From Prevotella sp. P6B1 (GTDB lineage Bacteria; Bacteroidota; Bacteroidia; Bacteroidales; Bacteroidaceae), in assembly GCF_000702825.1 (NCBI RefSeq), contig NZ_JNKF01000010.1, positions 558,001 to 622,000 of the forward strand: a stretch of DNA of 64,000 nucleotides. Direction: 5' to 3'. This document shows, in pieces, positions 26,283-34,230 of the stretch. The notes beneath the pieces are model-generated. The model had not been told where the DNA came from, ran no database searches, and saw only the letters and a program-made list of their open reading frames with translations. Every line of letters begins with the position of its first letter. Position 1 is the stretch's first letter. Position numbers and translations under genes: made by a program.

Positions 26283-26324
26283 TGCAAAGCACTTAGAGCG
26301 CAATTGTTCTCTAAGTGCTTTGCA
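26283..26324. terminator. Bidirectional terminator hairpin
   Basis: A perfect 15-bp stem (26284-26298 with 26309-26323, extended by one T-A pair) and a 10-nt loop between the convergent DUF4491 and thioredoxin-fold genes. Confidence 0.85.
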
Positions 26325-26346
26325 AAATAAATCAAAAATACAACTT

Positions 26347-27501
26347 TTACAGCAGATTCTTGATTTCTGTTTCGAGGTCGGCAATCTGTGCGGCACGCTT
26401 CACGAGGTTGTTGCCGCGGTCGATGATGAAGAAGTCGGGCACAGACTGAACGTTGTACAGCATGAGGCGCTGTGAGTTCACGCCGTCCTCATCGCGCACG
26501 CTGATCCAAGGCAGGGCGGCAGTCTGCTGCTTCCAGAAGTGCTCATCGGGGTCGAGGCTCACCTGGAAGATTTCAAGTCCCTGTGCGTGATATTTGTTAT
26601 AGAGCTCGCGCAACTGGATGATGCGGGCGGGAGAGTTTTCCATAGCGAAGATGTGGAAGTCGAGCAGAACAACCTGGCCCTTTAGATTGGTGAGGCTGCG
26701 CATCTGACCTTTGTTGTCGAGCAACTGGATGTCGAGAACGCCGGCCTGCTGAACCTTGCTGGCGTCGATCTGAATGTCAGCATTTTTGGCATCAACAATG
26801 CGCTGGTTCTTCATGCCTTCGATGGCGATGTTGTGCAGGTTCTGTCCACGCTCGGCATGGGGGTAGTAGGTGTCCCAGCTGGTGGCTACAGCGGCAAATG
26901 CCTTGATATCTTCCTTGTTGGTACGAGGATTGAAAATCAGATAGTTGCCGATGGCCTGGAATAAGGCAAAGTAGGCATAAGCCTTATAGGGCTCCTTATA
27001 GATGTAGTCGCGCTTTACCTCGTTCTTATAGGCCTCAATGAGTGTCTGGATGCTATCGTTGGCTTTAACGATGCCTAACTCTGTGTTGCTCTGCAGGGCA
27101 ATGGCCTTAGACTGCAGGTCCATCTGCTTCAGAGCCAGCTCGCGGATCTTCTCGCAGTTGTCTGAGCCACTGATGGTATAGTTAGATGCCATTTCCGGGT
27201 ACTGGCCTTTTACCTGTACGGTCTCTGTAGAGTCGATGCTCACGTTGATAATCTGGTCGGCAATGCGAAGACGATAGAACTCAGGAGCTGTAGTGGCATC
27301 CTGGCTGAATGAGAAATCGCCAGCTTCGCTTAACTTTACAGAGTCGAGCACATTGATGCCCTCCAGACCTACATTCTCGAAGTAGAGCACAGAATCTTTT
27401 GCACCAGCAATCTGTCCCTCTACGGTGAACTGATTCTTATTGCACGAGGCAATTGATAATGCAGCCAATGCTACGGCTGCTGCTTTACAAATATGTTTCA
27501 T
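26347..27501 (-). CDS. Thioredoxin-fold lipoprotein (DUF4369/TlpA-like), no CxxC
   Basis: A 384-residue lipoprotein (signal peptide with lipobox IASC, Cys20). Residues ~25-120 resemble the DUF4369 beta domain that often precedes TlpA-type thioredoxins; the C-terminal ~140 residues read as a thioredoxin fold (LTNLKGQVVLLDFHIFAMENSPA ... GLEIFQVSLDPDE ... VQSVPDFFIIDRGN with the cis-Pro). The usual CxxC after the first strand is absent; the position reads AMENS. It is therefore unlikely to be a disulfide reductase and may bind or scaffold at the outer membrane or periplasm. I chose ATG 27501; TTG 27534 overlaps the promoter. Confidence 0.75.
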   Translation of the reverse strand: MKHICKAAAVALAALSIASCNKNQFTVEGQIAGAKDSVLYFENVGLEGINVLDSVKLSEAGDFSFSQDATTAPEFYRLRIADQIINVSIDSTETVQVKGQYPEMASNYTISGSDNCEKIRELALKQMDLQSKAIALQSNTELGIVKANDSIQTLIEAYKNEVKRDYIYKEPYKAYAYFALFQAIGNYLIFNPRTNKEDIKAFAAVATSWDTYYPHAERGQNLHNIAIEGMKNQRIVDAKNADIQIDASKVQQAGVLDIQLLDNKGQMRSLTNLKGQVVLLDFHIFAMENSPARIIQLRELYNKYHAQGLEIFQVSLDPDEHFWKQQTAALPWISVRDEDGVNSQRLMLYNVQSVPDFFIIDRGNNLVKRAAQIADLETEIKNLL

Positions 27502-27531
27502 CTTTTTAATTAGAATTTCGCTTTGTGGGTG

Positions 27532-27539
27532 CAAAGATA
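27532..27539 (-). promoter_or_regulatory. Bacteroidota -7 promoter element for the thioredoxin-fold gene
   Basis: TATCTTTG on the minus strand (27539-27532), 30 nt upstream of ATG 27501. Confidence 0.6.
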
Positions 27540-27549
27540 TAACTTTTTT

Positions 27550-27577
27550 AGTGAATAGTGAATAGTGAATAGTGAAA
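27550..27577. repeat. Tandem heptamer AGTGAAT x4
   Basis: Three exact AGTGAAT units and a fourth AGTGAAA unit between the divergent thioredoxin-fold and pnp genes. One of several short-period arrays in the window. Confidence 0.9.
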
Positions 27578-27624
27578 AATTAAAAAAAATATTGAGTTTT
27601 CTCGTTTATTAATATAATTATGTG

Positions 27625-27632
27625 TAACTTTG
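27625..27632 (+). promoter_or_regulatory. Bacteroidota -7 promoter element for pnp
   Basis: TAACTTTG, 21 nt before ATG 27654 (36 nt before ATG 27669). Confidence 0.65.
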
Positions 27633-27653
27633 CGGCTGTTTTTTATATATTAG

Positions 27654-30011
27654 ATGTTTTTAAACAAGATGAACGTAATTACAAAAACCCTTCAATTGGC
27701 TGATGGACGTACCATCACCATTGAAACCGGGAAAGTGGCAAAACAGACCGACGGCTCTGTTGTTCTGCGTATGAACAACACCGTATTGCTCGCCACTGTT
27801 TGTGCCGCAAAAGATGCAGTTCCCGGAACAGATTTTATGCCTTTGCAGGTAGATTATCGTGAACAGTACAGTGCAGCCGGACGTTTCCCCGGCGGATTTA
27901 CCAAGCGCGAAGGCAAAGCCAGCGACAACGAAATCCTGACATCAAGACTGGTGGACCGTGTGCTCCGCCCGCTCTTTCCTTCGAACTATCACGCTGAGGT
28001 GTTTGTGAATGTGATGCTGCTTTCAGCTGATGGCGTTGACCAGCCCGATGCTTTGGCAGGTTTTGCTGCCTCAGCCGCTCTGGCATGCTCTGACATTCCT
28101 TTCGAGTGCCCTATCAGTGAGGTTCGTGTAGCCCGTATCAACGGTGAGTATGTTATCGATCCAACCTTCGAGCAGATGAAGGAGGCCGATATGGATATCA
28201 TGGTTGGTGCCTCGGCAGAGAATATCATGATGGTTGAGGGAGAGATGAAAGAGGTGTCAGAACAGGATATGATCGGCGCTCTGAAGGCTGCTATGGCTGC
28301 TATCAAGCCTATGTGTGAGCTTCAGGCTGAACTCTCAAAGGAACTTGGTAAGGATGTTAAGCGTGAGTACGACCACGAGGTGAATGATGAGGAGCTGCGT
28401 GAGCGTATGAACAAAGAGCTGTACCAGCCCGCTTACGATGTTACCAAGCAGGCTCTTGAGAAGCAGGCACGTGCCGAGGCTTTCGAGAAGATTCTTGCTG
28501 ACTTCAAGGAGAAGTATGCTGCTGAGCATGCCGACCTGACTGAGGATGAGATGGAAGAGAAGTATGCTATGATGGATCGTTACTACCACGACGTGGAACG
28601 CGACGCTATGCGCCGTTGTATCCTCGACGAGGGTATCCGTCTCGATGGTCGTAAGACTGATGAGATCCGTCCTATTTGGTGCGAGGTTTCTCCTCTGCCA
28701 ATGCCTCACGGAAGCTCTATCTTCACACGTGGTGAGACACAGTCGCTCTCTACCTGTACCCTGGGTACCAAGCTCGATGAGAAGATGGTTGACGATGTGC
28801 TCGACAAGAGCTACCAGCGCTTCCTGCTTCACTATAACTTCCCTCCATTCTGTACTGGTGAGGCTAAGGCTCAGCGTGGCGTAGGTCGTCGCGAGATTGG
28901 TCACGGACATCTGGCATGGCGTGGACTGAAGGGTCAGATTCCTGAGGACTTCCCTTACACCGTTCGTTTGGTAAGTCAGATCCTCGAGTCTAACGGTTCT
29001 TCTTCAATGGCTACTGTATGTGCCGGTACTCTCGCCCTGATGGACGCTGGTGTTCCTATGAAGAAGCCTGTTTCGGGTATCGCCATGGGTCTGATTAAGA
29101 ATCCTGGAGAAGATAAGTATGCAGTATTGAGCGATATCCTCGGCGACGAGGACCACCTGGGTGATATGGACTTCAAGACCACTGGTACCAAGGATGGTCT
29201 GACCGCTACTCAGATGGATATCAAGTGCGATGGTCTGAGCTTCGACATTCTTGAGAAGGCTCTGATGCAGGCTAAGGCTGGTCGTGAGCACATCCTGAAG
29301 TGCCTCACCGATACTATCGCTGAGCCACGTGCAGAGATGAAACCTCAGGTTCCTCGCATCGTTCAGATGGAGATTCCTAAGGAGTTCATTGGTGCTGTGA
29401 TTGGCCCTGGTGGTAAGATTATCCAGCAGATGCAGGAGGATACTGGTGCTACTATCACTATCGACGAGGTTGATGGTGTAGGTAAGGTTCAGGTATCAGC
29501 TCCTAACAAGGATAGCATTGATGCTGCTATCGGTAAGATTAAAGCTATCGTAGCTATTCCTGAGGTAGGCGAGGTTTACGACGGTGTGGTTCGTTCTATC
29601 ATGCCTTACGGATGCTTCGTGGAGATTATGCCTGGTAAGGACGGTCTGCTGCACATCAGCGAGATCGACTGGAAGCGCCTTGAGACCGTTGAAGAGGCTG
29701 GTATCAAGGAGGGCGACCACATTCAGGTTAAGCTCTTGGAGATTGATCCTAAGACTGGTAAGTACAAGCTCTCTCATCGTGTACTGATTGAGAAGCCTGC
29801 CGATTATGTTGAGCGTCCTGCCCGTGGTGAGCGTCGTGAGCGCCCAGAGCGCAATGGCGAGCGTCGTGACCGTCGTCCGGACCGTGGCGATCGTCGCAAC
29901 GGTGAGCGTCATGGAGAGCGTCGCCCACGTCCTGAGCAGCAGCAGGCTGAGGCTCCAAAAGAGGAACAGCCAAAGGACTTCAGCGACTCGTTAGATAACA
30001 TGGATTTCTAA
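27654..30011 (+). CDS. pnp: Polyribonucleotide nucleotidyltransferase (PNPase)
   Basis: A 785-residue 3'-5' phosphorolytic exoribonuclease that works in mRNA turnover. Two RNase PH domains (first with [17 protein letters not shown], second with FTRGETQSL and [16 protein letters not shown]), a KH domain ([23 protein letters not shown]) and an S1 domain ([33 protein letters not shown]). After S1 there is a ~65-residue Arg/Glu/Pro-rich disordered tail with repeated GERR/GDRR elements, which may bind RNA. ATG 27654 and ATG 27669 are both possible; most homologues begin close to MNVITKT. Confidence 0.96.
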   Translation: MFLNKMNVITKTLQLADGRTITIETGKVAKQTDGSVVLRMNNTVLLATVCAAKDAVPGTDFMPLQVDYREQYSAAGRFPGGFTKREGKASDNEILTSRLVDRVLRPLFPSNYHAEVFVNVMLLSADGVDQPDALAGFAASAALACSDIPFECPISEVRVARINGEYVIDPTFEQMKEADMDIMVGASAENIMMVEGEMKEVSEQDMIGALKAAMAAIKPMCELQAELSKELGKDVKREYDHEVNDEELRERMNKELYQPAYDVTKQALEKQARAEAFEKILADFKEKYAAEHADLTEDEMEEKYAMMDRYYHDVERDAMRRCILDEGIRLDGRKTDEIRPIWCEVSPLPMPHGSSIFTRGETQSLSTCTLGTKLDEKMVDDVLDKSYQRFLLHYNFPPFCTGEAKAQRGVGRREIGHGHLAWRGLKGQIPEDFPYTVRLVSQILESNGSSSMATVCAGTLALMDAGVPMKKPVSGIAMGLIKNPGEDKYAVLSDILGDEDHLGDMDFKTTGTKDGLTATQMDIKCDGLSFDILEKALMQAKAGREHILKCLTDTIAEPRAEMKPQVPRIVQMEIPKEFIGAVIGPGGKIIQQMQEDTGATITIDEVDGVGKVQVSAPNKDSIDAAIGKIKAIVAIPEVGEVYDGVVRSIMPYGCFVEIMPGKDGLLHISEIDWKRLETVEEAGIKEGDHIQVKLLEIDPKTGKYKLSHRVLIEKPADYVERPARGERRERPERNGERRDRRPDRGDRRNGERHGERRPRPEQQQAEAPKEEQPKDFSDSLDNMDF

Positions 30012-30033
30012 GAAAGAAATCTTAAAAATAAAG

Positions 30034-30069
30034 AAAAGCGTTAAATTTCTCTAAATTTGACGCTTTTTT
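30034..30069 (+). terminator. Rho-independent terminator after pnp
   Basis: AAAAGCGTTAAATTT pairs with AAATTTGACGCTTTT (one G-U pair) around a short CTCT loop, followed by a T-run. Confidence 0.88.
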
Positions 30070-30104
30070 CTTTTGCGCGTACCTTATATAATAAAAATAG
30101 TTAG

Positions 30105-30112
30105 TACCTTTG
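30105..30112 (+). promoter_or_regulatory. Bacteroidota -7 promoter element for rplM
   Basis: TACCTTTG, about 230 nt upstream of the rplM start, which leaves a long leader. Confidence 0.65.
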
Positions 30113-30342
30113 CACACCGATTTAGGGGAGAGGCTTAGAATCCCCGTGAAATGTTGTGTGAATAGCGGTGTCTTTGGCCGGGCATGGCGGTTCGTGAATC
30201 AGCGTTTCAATGATCCCCGTCAGGGAATTAACCCGAGGGGGTGCGACGTTAGACTGACAACCGGGAGTTAGACCCTGGGAGTGAGTTTATGCGCGTACAT
30301 ATTTAATTATAAGTTAAACTGTTTTTTAGTAGTAAATTTAAA
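30113..30342 (+). promoter_or_regulatory. Structured leader of the rplM-rpsI operon, candidate ribosomal-protein leader
   Basis: The ~220 nt between promoter and rplM carry no ORF but much pairing: ACACCG (30114-30119) with CGGTGT (30166-30171) enclosing GGGGA/TCCCC (30125-30129, 30141-30145); then CCCC/GGGG (30215-30218, 30237-30240) enclosing GGG/CCC. It is far more G+C-rich than the region around it, a sign of selected RNA structure. The likely role is feedback control by L13 or S9, as in other ribosomal operons. Whether it belongs to a described Bacteroidia leader family I cannot check. The octamer GCGCGTAC occurs both before the promoter (30075-30082) and near the leader end. Confidence 0.55.
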
Positions 30343-30804
30343 ATGAACACTTTGAGTTACAAGACACTTTCTGTAAACAAGGAAACAGCAAAGAAGGAGT
30401 GGGTGGTAATCGATGCCACAGACCAGGTAGTTGGTCGTCTCGCTTCAAAGGTAGCTAAGCTGATCCGCGGAAAGTACAAGCCAACTTTCACTCCACACGT
30501 TGATTGTGGTGACAATGTAATCCTTATCAATGCCGATAAGGTAGTTTTCACTGGTAAGAAAGAGACCGATAAGGTTTATACCCGCTACACAGGTTATCCT
30601 GGTGGTCAGCGCTTCAATACTCCTGCTGAGCTTCGCAAGAAGAACGGTGGTGTAGACAAGATGCTGCGTCATGCCGTTAAGGGTATGCTGCCAAAGGGTC
30701 CTCTGGGCCGCAGCCTGCTGAACAACCTCTTCATCTATGAGGGTACCGAGCATCCACATGCCGCTCAGCAGCCAAAGACTATTGATATTAACCAGTATAA
30801 ATAA
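30343..30804 (+). CDS. rplM: 50S ribosomal protein L13
   Basis: A 153-residue early-assembly protein of the large subunit. Typical features: KEWVVIDATDQVVGRLASKVAKLIRGK, the HVDCGDNVILINADKV segment, YTGYPGG, and VKGMLPKGPLGRSLLNNLFIYEG. Followed 9 nt later by rpsI, the usual pair. Confidence 0.98.
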   Translation: MNTLSYKTLSVNKETAKKEWVVIDATDQVVGRLASKVAKLIRGKYKPTFTPHVDCGDNVILINADKVVFTGKKETDKVYTRYTGYPGGQRFNTPAELRKKNGGVDKMLRHAVKGMLPKGPLGRSLLNNLFIYEGTEHPHAAQQPKTIDINQYK

Positions 30805-30813
30805 TAAGGAAAG

Positions 30814-31200
30814 ATGGAAGTAATTAACGCAATAGGTCGTCGTAAGAGCTCTGTAGCCCGCGTATACGTAACAGAGGGTACTGGTAAGATTACGATCAAC
30901 AAGAAGGATTTAGAGGTATATTTCCCATCAGCTATCCTGCAGTACGTGGTTAAGCAGCCACTCGCTCTGCTCGAAGTAGCTGAGAAGTATGACATCAAGG
31001 CTAACCTCGACGGAGGTGGTTTCACAGGTCAGAGCCAGGCTCTGCGTCTCGCAATTGCCCGCGCCCTCGTGAAGATCAACGAAGAGGATAAGAAGAAGCT
31101 GAAGGATGCAGGTTTCATGACTCGTGATAGCCGTGAGGTTGAGCGTAAGAAGCCAGGTCGTCCAAAGGCACGTCGTCGCTTCCAGTTCAGTAAGCGTTAA
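30814..31200 (+). CDS. rpsI: 30S ribosomal protein S9
   Basis: A 128-residue small-subunit protein. It starts with NAIGRRKSSVARVYVTEGTG, has the GGGFTGQSQALRLAIARALV middle and ends in the basic tail RRRFQFSKR, whose C-terminal residues contact P-site tRNA. Co-transcribed with rplM. Confidence 0.98.
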   Translation: MEVINAIGRRKSSVARVYVTEGTGKITINKKDLEVYFPSAILQYVVKQPLALLEVAEKYDIKANLDGGGFTGQSQALRLAIARALVKINEEDKKKLKDAGFMTRDSREVERKKPGRPKARRRFQFSKR

Positions 31201-31215
31201 TCCGCCGAAGAACTT

Positions 31216-31243
31216 AGCGAAGAGTTTAGTATCTAAACCCGCT
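31216..31243 (+). promoter_or_regulatory. Hairpin in the rpsI-rpsB gap
   Basis: AGCG-AAGA-GTTTAG, TAT loop, CTAAAC-C-CGCT: a 10-bp stem with an internal bulge, no U-run. The 123-nt gap may be the leader of rpsB-tsf or a processing site; no TAnnTTTG promoter is seen within it. Confidence 0.45.
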
Positions 31244-31323
31244 GGATTCCTTTGGACTACCATCGGGCTGATTCTGGACAAAAGAATTAAAAAGAAAGTA
31301 AACAATTTAAAAGCATTAAGAAA

Positions 31324-32133
31324 ATGTCAAGAACAAATTTTGATCAGTTGCTGCAGGCTGGCTGTCATTTCGGTCACCTGAAGCGTAAGTGGAACCCCGC
31401 TATGGCTCCTTACATCTACACCGAGCGTAACGGTATTCACATCATCGACCTGCATAAGACAGTAGCCAAGGTTGACGAGGCTGCTGAGGCCCTGAAGCAG
31501 ATTGCCAAGAGTGGCAAGAAAATCCTGTTCGTCGCTACTAAAAAACAGACAAAGGAAGTGATTGCTGAGAAGGCTGCAAGCATCAACATGCCATACGTTA
31601 TCGAGCGCTGGCCTGGTGGTATGCTCACCAACTTCCCCACAATCCGTAAGGCCGTTAAGAAAATGGCGAACATCGACCGTCTGATGCAGGATGGAACCTA
31701 CTCAAACCTCTCAAAGCGTGAGCTGCTGCAGATCACACGTCAGCGTGCCAAGCTGGAGAAGAACCTGGGTTCTATCGCCGATCTGACTCGTCTGCCAAGC
31801 GCACTCTTCGTAGTTGATGTAATGAAGGAGAACATTGCCGTTCGCGAGGCTAACCGTCTGGGTATCCCCGTATTCGGTATCGTTGACACCAACTCTGATC
31901 CTAACAATATCGACTTCGTTATCCCTGCAAACGACGATGCTAAGGACTCTGTAGAGGCTATCCTGAATGCCTGCTGCACCGCTATCGCCGAGGGTATCGA
32001 GGAGCGTAAGGTAGAGAAGGCCGATGAGAAGGCTGCCGACGCACAGGCTGAGGGCGAAGAGGTAAAGGCTAAGCGTGCTCCACGCAAGGCCCGCAAGGAC
32101 GCTGAGCCAAAGGCTGAGGAGGCTGCTGAGTAA
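31324..32133 (+). CDS. rpsB: 30S ribosomal protein S2
   Basis: A 269-residue protein with the S2 signatures LLQAGCHFGHLKRKWNP and PSALFVVDVMKENIAVREANRLGIPVFGIVDTN. After the core there is a ~35-residue Lys/Ala/Glu-rich tail, longer than in Escherichia coli. Translation of tsf follows after 41 nt. Confidence 0.98.
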   Translation: MSRTNFDQLLQAGCHFGHLKRKWNPAMAPYIYTERNGIHIIDLHKTVAKVDEAAEALKQIAKSGKKILFVATKKQTKEVIAEKAASINMPYVIERWPGGMLTNFPTIRKAVKKMANIDRLMQDGTYSNLSKRELLQITRQRAKLEKNLGSIADLTRLPSALFVVDVMKENIAVREANRLGIPVFGIVDTNSDPNNIDFVIPANDDAKDSVEAILNACCTAIAEGIEERKVEKADEKAADAQAEGEEVKAKRAPRKARKDAEPKAEEAAE

Positions 32134-32141
32134 TTATAAAG

Positions 32142-32173
32142 GTAAAATAGTAAAAAGGTAAAAAAGTAAATAA
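32142..32173. repeat. Octamer array in the rpsB-tsf gap
   Basis: Four units of period 8 (GTAAAATA, GTAAAAAG, GTAAAAAA, GTAAATAA) that end directly before the tsf ATG. Confidence 0.8.
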
Positions 32174-32174
32174 A

Positions 32175-33173
32175 ATGGCTATTTCAATTGATGATATCAA
32201 GAAGCTTCGCGCAATGACTGGCGCTGGTCTGGCTGACGTAAAGAAGGCTCTGACCGAGGCTGAGGGCGACTTCGACAAGGCCAAGGAGCTCCTGCGCGAG
32301 CGTGGCCTCGCTATTGCTGCTAAGCGTAGCGACCGTGAGACATCTAATGGTTGTGTACTCGTAAAGAGCGTTGATGGCTTCGCTGCTATGATCGCCCTGA
32401 AGTGTGAGACCGACTTCGTTGCTAACGGTGCCGATTTCATTGCTCTTACTCAGAGCATCCTCGACGCTGCTATTGCTGCTAAGGCTAAGGATATTGAGGC
32501 TGTTAAGGAGCTTACTCTGGCTGACGGTCAGAAGGTTCAGGACGCAGTTACTCAGCGCTCTGGTATCACCGGTGAGAAGATGGAGCTGGATGGCTACCTG
32601 ACACTCGAGGGTGAGAACATCGAGGTTTACAACCACATGGGTAAGAACACCCTGTGCACCATGGTACAGACCAACAAGCCCGCTGCTGAGCAGGGTCACC
32701 TGGTAGCTATGCAGGTTGCTGCCATGAAGCCAGTAGCTCTCGACGCTCAGAGCATCGATCCAAAGATTCTCGACGAGGAGTACAAGACCGCTGTTGAGAA
32801 GTCAAAGCTCGAGCAGGTTCAGAAGTTCGTTGATATGAAGCTCAAGAAGGCTGGTTTGAACCCCAACCTGGTTGATTCTGAGGATCACATCGAGAGCAAT
32901 ATGTCAAAGGGCTGGCTCACACAGGAGCAGGCCGACGAGGCTCGTAAGATCATTGCTGATGCAAAGGTTGAGGGCGAGGCTAACCTGAAGATGCCAATGA
33001 TTGAGGGTATCGCTAAGGGTCGTGTTGAGAAGTTCAAGAAGGAGAACTGCCTGGTTGACCAGGAGTTCCAGTTCGGCGATGGCGACAAGGCTACTGTTGC
33101 TCAGTGGCTCGCTAAGCAGGACAAGGATCTGAAGATCGTTGCCTTCCAGCGCTTCACACTCGTTGCTGACTAA
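32175..33173 (+). CDS. tsf: Translation elongation factor Ts
   Basis: A 332-residue guanine nucleotide exchange factor for EF-Tu. The N-terminal UBA-like domain reads IKKLRAMTGAGLADVKKALTEAEGDFDKA; the core has KCETDFVANGADF, the residues that displace GDP from EF-Tu. Normal for the phylum. The operon partner is rpsB. Confidence 0.98.
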   Translation: MAISIDDIKKLRAMTGAGLADVKKALTEAEGDFDKAKELLRERGLAIAAKRSDRETSNGCVLVKSVDGFAAMIALKCETDFVANGADFIALTQSILDAAIAAKAKDIEAVKELTLADGQKVQDAVTQRSGITGEKMELDGYLTLEGENIEVYNHMGKNTLCTMVQTNKPAAEQGHLVAMQVAAMKPVALDAQSIDPKILDEEYKTAVEKSKLEQVQKFVDMKLKKAGLNPNLVDSEDHIESNMSKGWLTQEQADEARKIIADAKVEGEANLKMPMIEGIAKGRVEKFKKENCLVDQEFQFGDGDKATVAQWLAKQDKDLKIVAFQRFTLVAD

Positions 33174-33193
33174 TTTTTAGCAATATAGACAGG

Positions 33194-33225
33194 ATCGGCA
33201 TTGCGAAAGCAGTGCCGATTTTTTT
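33194..33225 (+). terminator. Rho-independent terminator after tsf, directly before the sugar kinase gene
   Basis: ATCGGCATTGC, loop GAAA, GCAGTGCCGAT and a T7 run. It ends only 5 nt before the next ATG (33231), with no room for a promoter in between. Confidence 0.9.
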
Positions 33226-33230
33226 GAACT

Positions 33231-34190
33231 ATGAGAAAAGTAATAGGAATAGGAGAAACTATACTGGATATCATCTTCCGCGACGATCAGCCTGTTGGTG
33301 CTGTGCCTGGCGGTTCGATGTTCAACGGACTCATCTCGTTGGGTCGTAGCGGCGTTGATGCGGCTTTTATCAGCGAAACGGGCAACGACCGTGTGGGTCG
33401 TCGCATCATCAGTTTCCTGGAGGAGAATCATGTCGATGCCTCGAACATCAGCGTGTATCCCGAGGCTAAATCGCCCGTATCACTGGCGTTTCTGAACGAA
33501 AACAACGATGCCGAGTATATCTTTTATAAGGACCATCCCCACGACCGTTTGGAGTTTATCACGCCCGATATCCAGCCTAACGATGTGGTGATGTTTGGCT
33601 CGTTCTATGCCATCAACCCCGTTATCCGTCCGCAGATGTTGGCTTTCCTGCAGTATGCACACGAGCAGGGTGCTATTCTTTACTACGATGTAAACTACCG
33701 TGCGTCGCACCTAAAGGATCTGGTGAAGGTTACGGCCAATATCCTTGAGAACTTTGAGCTGGCTGATATCATTAAAGGCAGCTCGGAGGATTTTGAGAAT
33801 ATGTATAACAAAACGGGCGCCGATAGTGTGTACCGTTCGCAGATTGATTTCTACTGTAAGAACTTCGTCTATACGCAGGGTAGGGAGCCTATCGAGTTCC
33901 GTGCGCAGGGCGGCTTTGCCAAGCAGTACCCCGTGGCGGCTACACAAACGGTTAGTACCATTGGTGCTGGCGATAACTTCAATGCCGGCTTTGTGTACGG
34001 ACTGCTGAAGTATGGCGTAACGCGCGATATGCTCCACGAGGGCGTCGATGCAGCCATCTGGGATAAGGTGATAGCCGAGGCCCAGCAGTTTGCTGCTAAT
34101 GTGTGCGGTAGCATCAACAACAGCGTTGATACCGCCTTTGGCGACAATAAGAAAGCCGAATACCAGGCCGCACTTGCTGCTATGGAATAA
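33231..34190 (+). CDS. PfkB-family carbohydrate kinase (fructokinase-like)
   Basis: A 319-residue ribokinase-fold sugar kinase. N-terminal GIGETILDIIF, the glycine-pair substrate motif AVPGGSMFNGLISLGRSG, and the C-terminal signature STIGAGDNFNAGFVYGLL with the catalytic Asp. It phosphorylates a sugar, possibly fructose, with ATP. It has no promoter of its own that I can see: a terminator for tsf stands 5 nt upstream, so expression probably depends on read-through from the rpsB-tsf unit. Confidence 0.88.
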   Translation: MRKVIGIGETILDIIFRDDQPVGAVPGGSMFNGLISLGRSGVDAAFISETGNDRVGRRIISFLEENHVDASNISVYPEAKSPVSLAFLNENNDAEYIFYKDHPHDRLEFITPDIQPNDVVMFGSFYAINPVIRPQMLAFLQYAHEQGAILYYDVNYRASHLKDLVKVTANILENFELADIIKGSSEDFENMYNKTGADSVYRSQIDFYCKNFVYTQGREPIEFRAQGGFAKQYPVAATQTVSTIGAGDNFNAGFVYGLLKYGVTRDMLHEGVDAAIWDKVIAEAQQFAANVCGSINNSVDTAFGDNKKAEYQAALAAME

Positions 34191-34193
34191 AAT

Positions 34194-34222
34194 AAAAGCC
34201 TCGCAAAACTGCGAGGCTTTTT
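34194..34222. terminator. Bidirectional terminator
   Basis: A perfect 12-bp stem AAAAGCCTCGCA / TGCGAGGCTTTT with loop AAAC, between the convergent kinase and DEAD-box genes. Confidence 0.9.
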
Positions 34223-34230
34223 CTTTTCTC

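Noticed and set aside
27550..27577. Heptamer array as regulator binding site for pnp
   Set aside because: The same kind of array with different sequence occurs at unrelated places, including inside a coding region, so a specific operator is unlikely.
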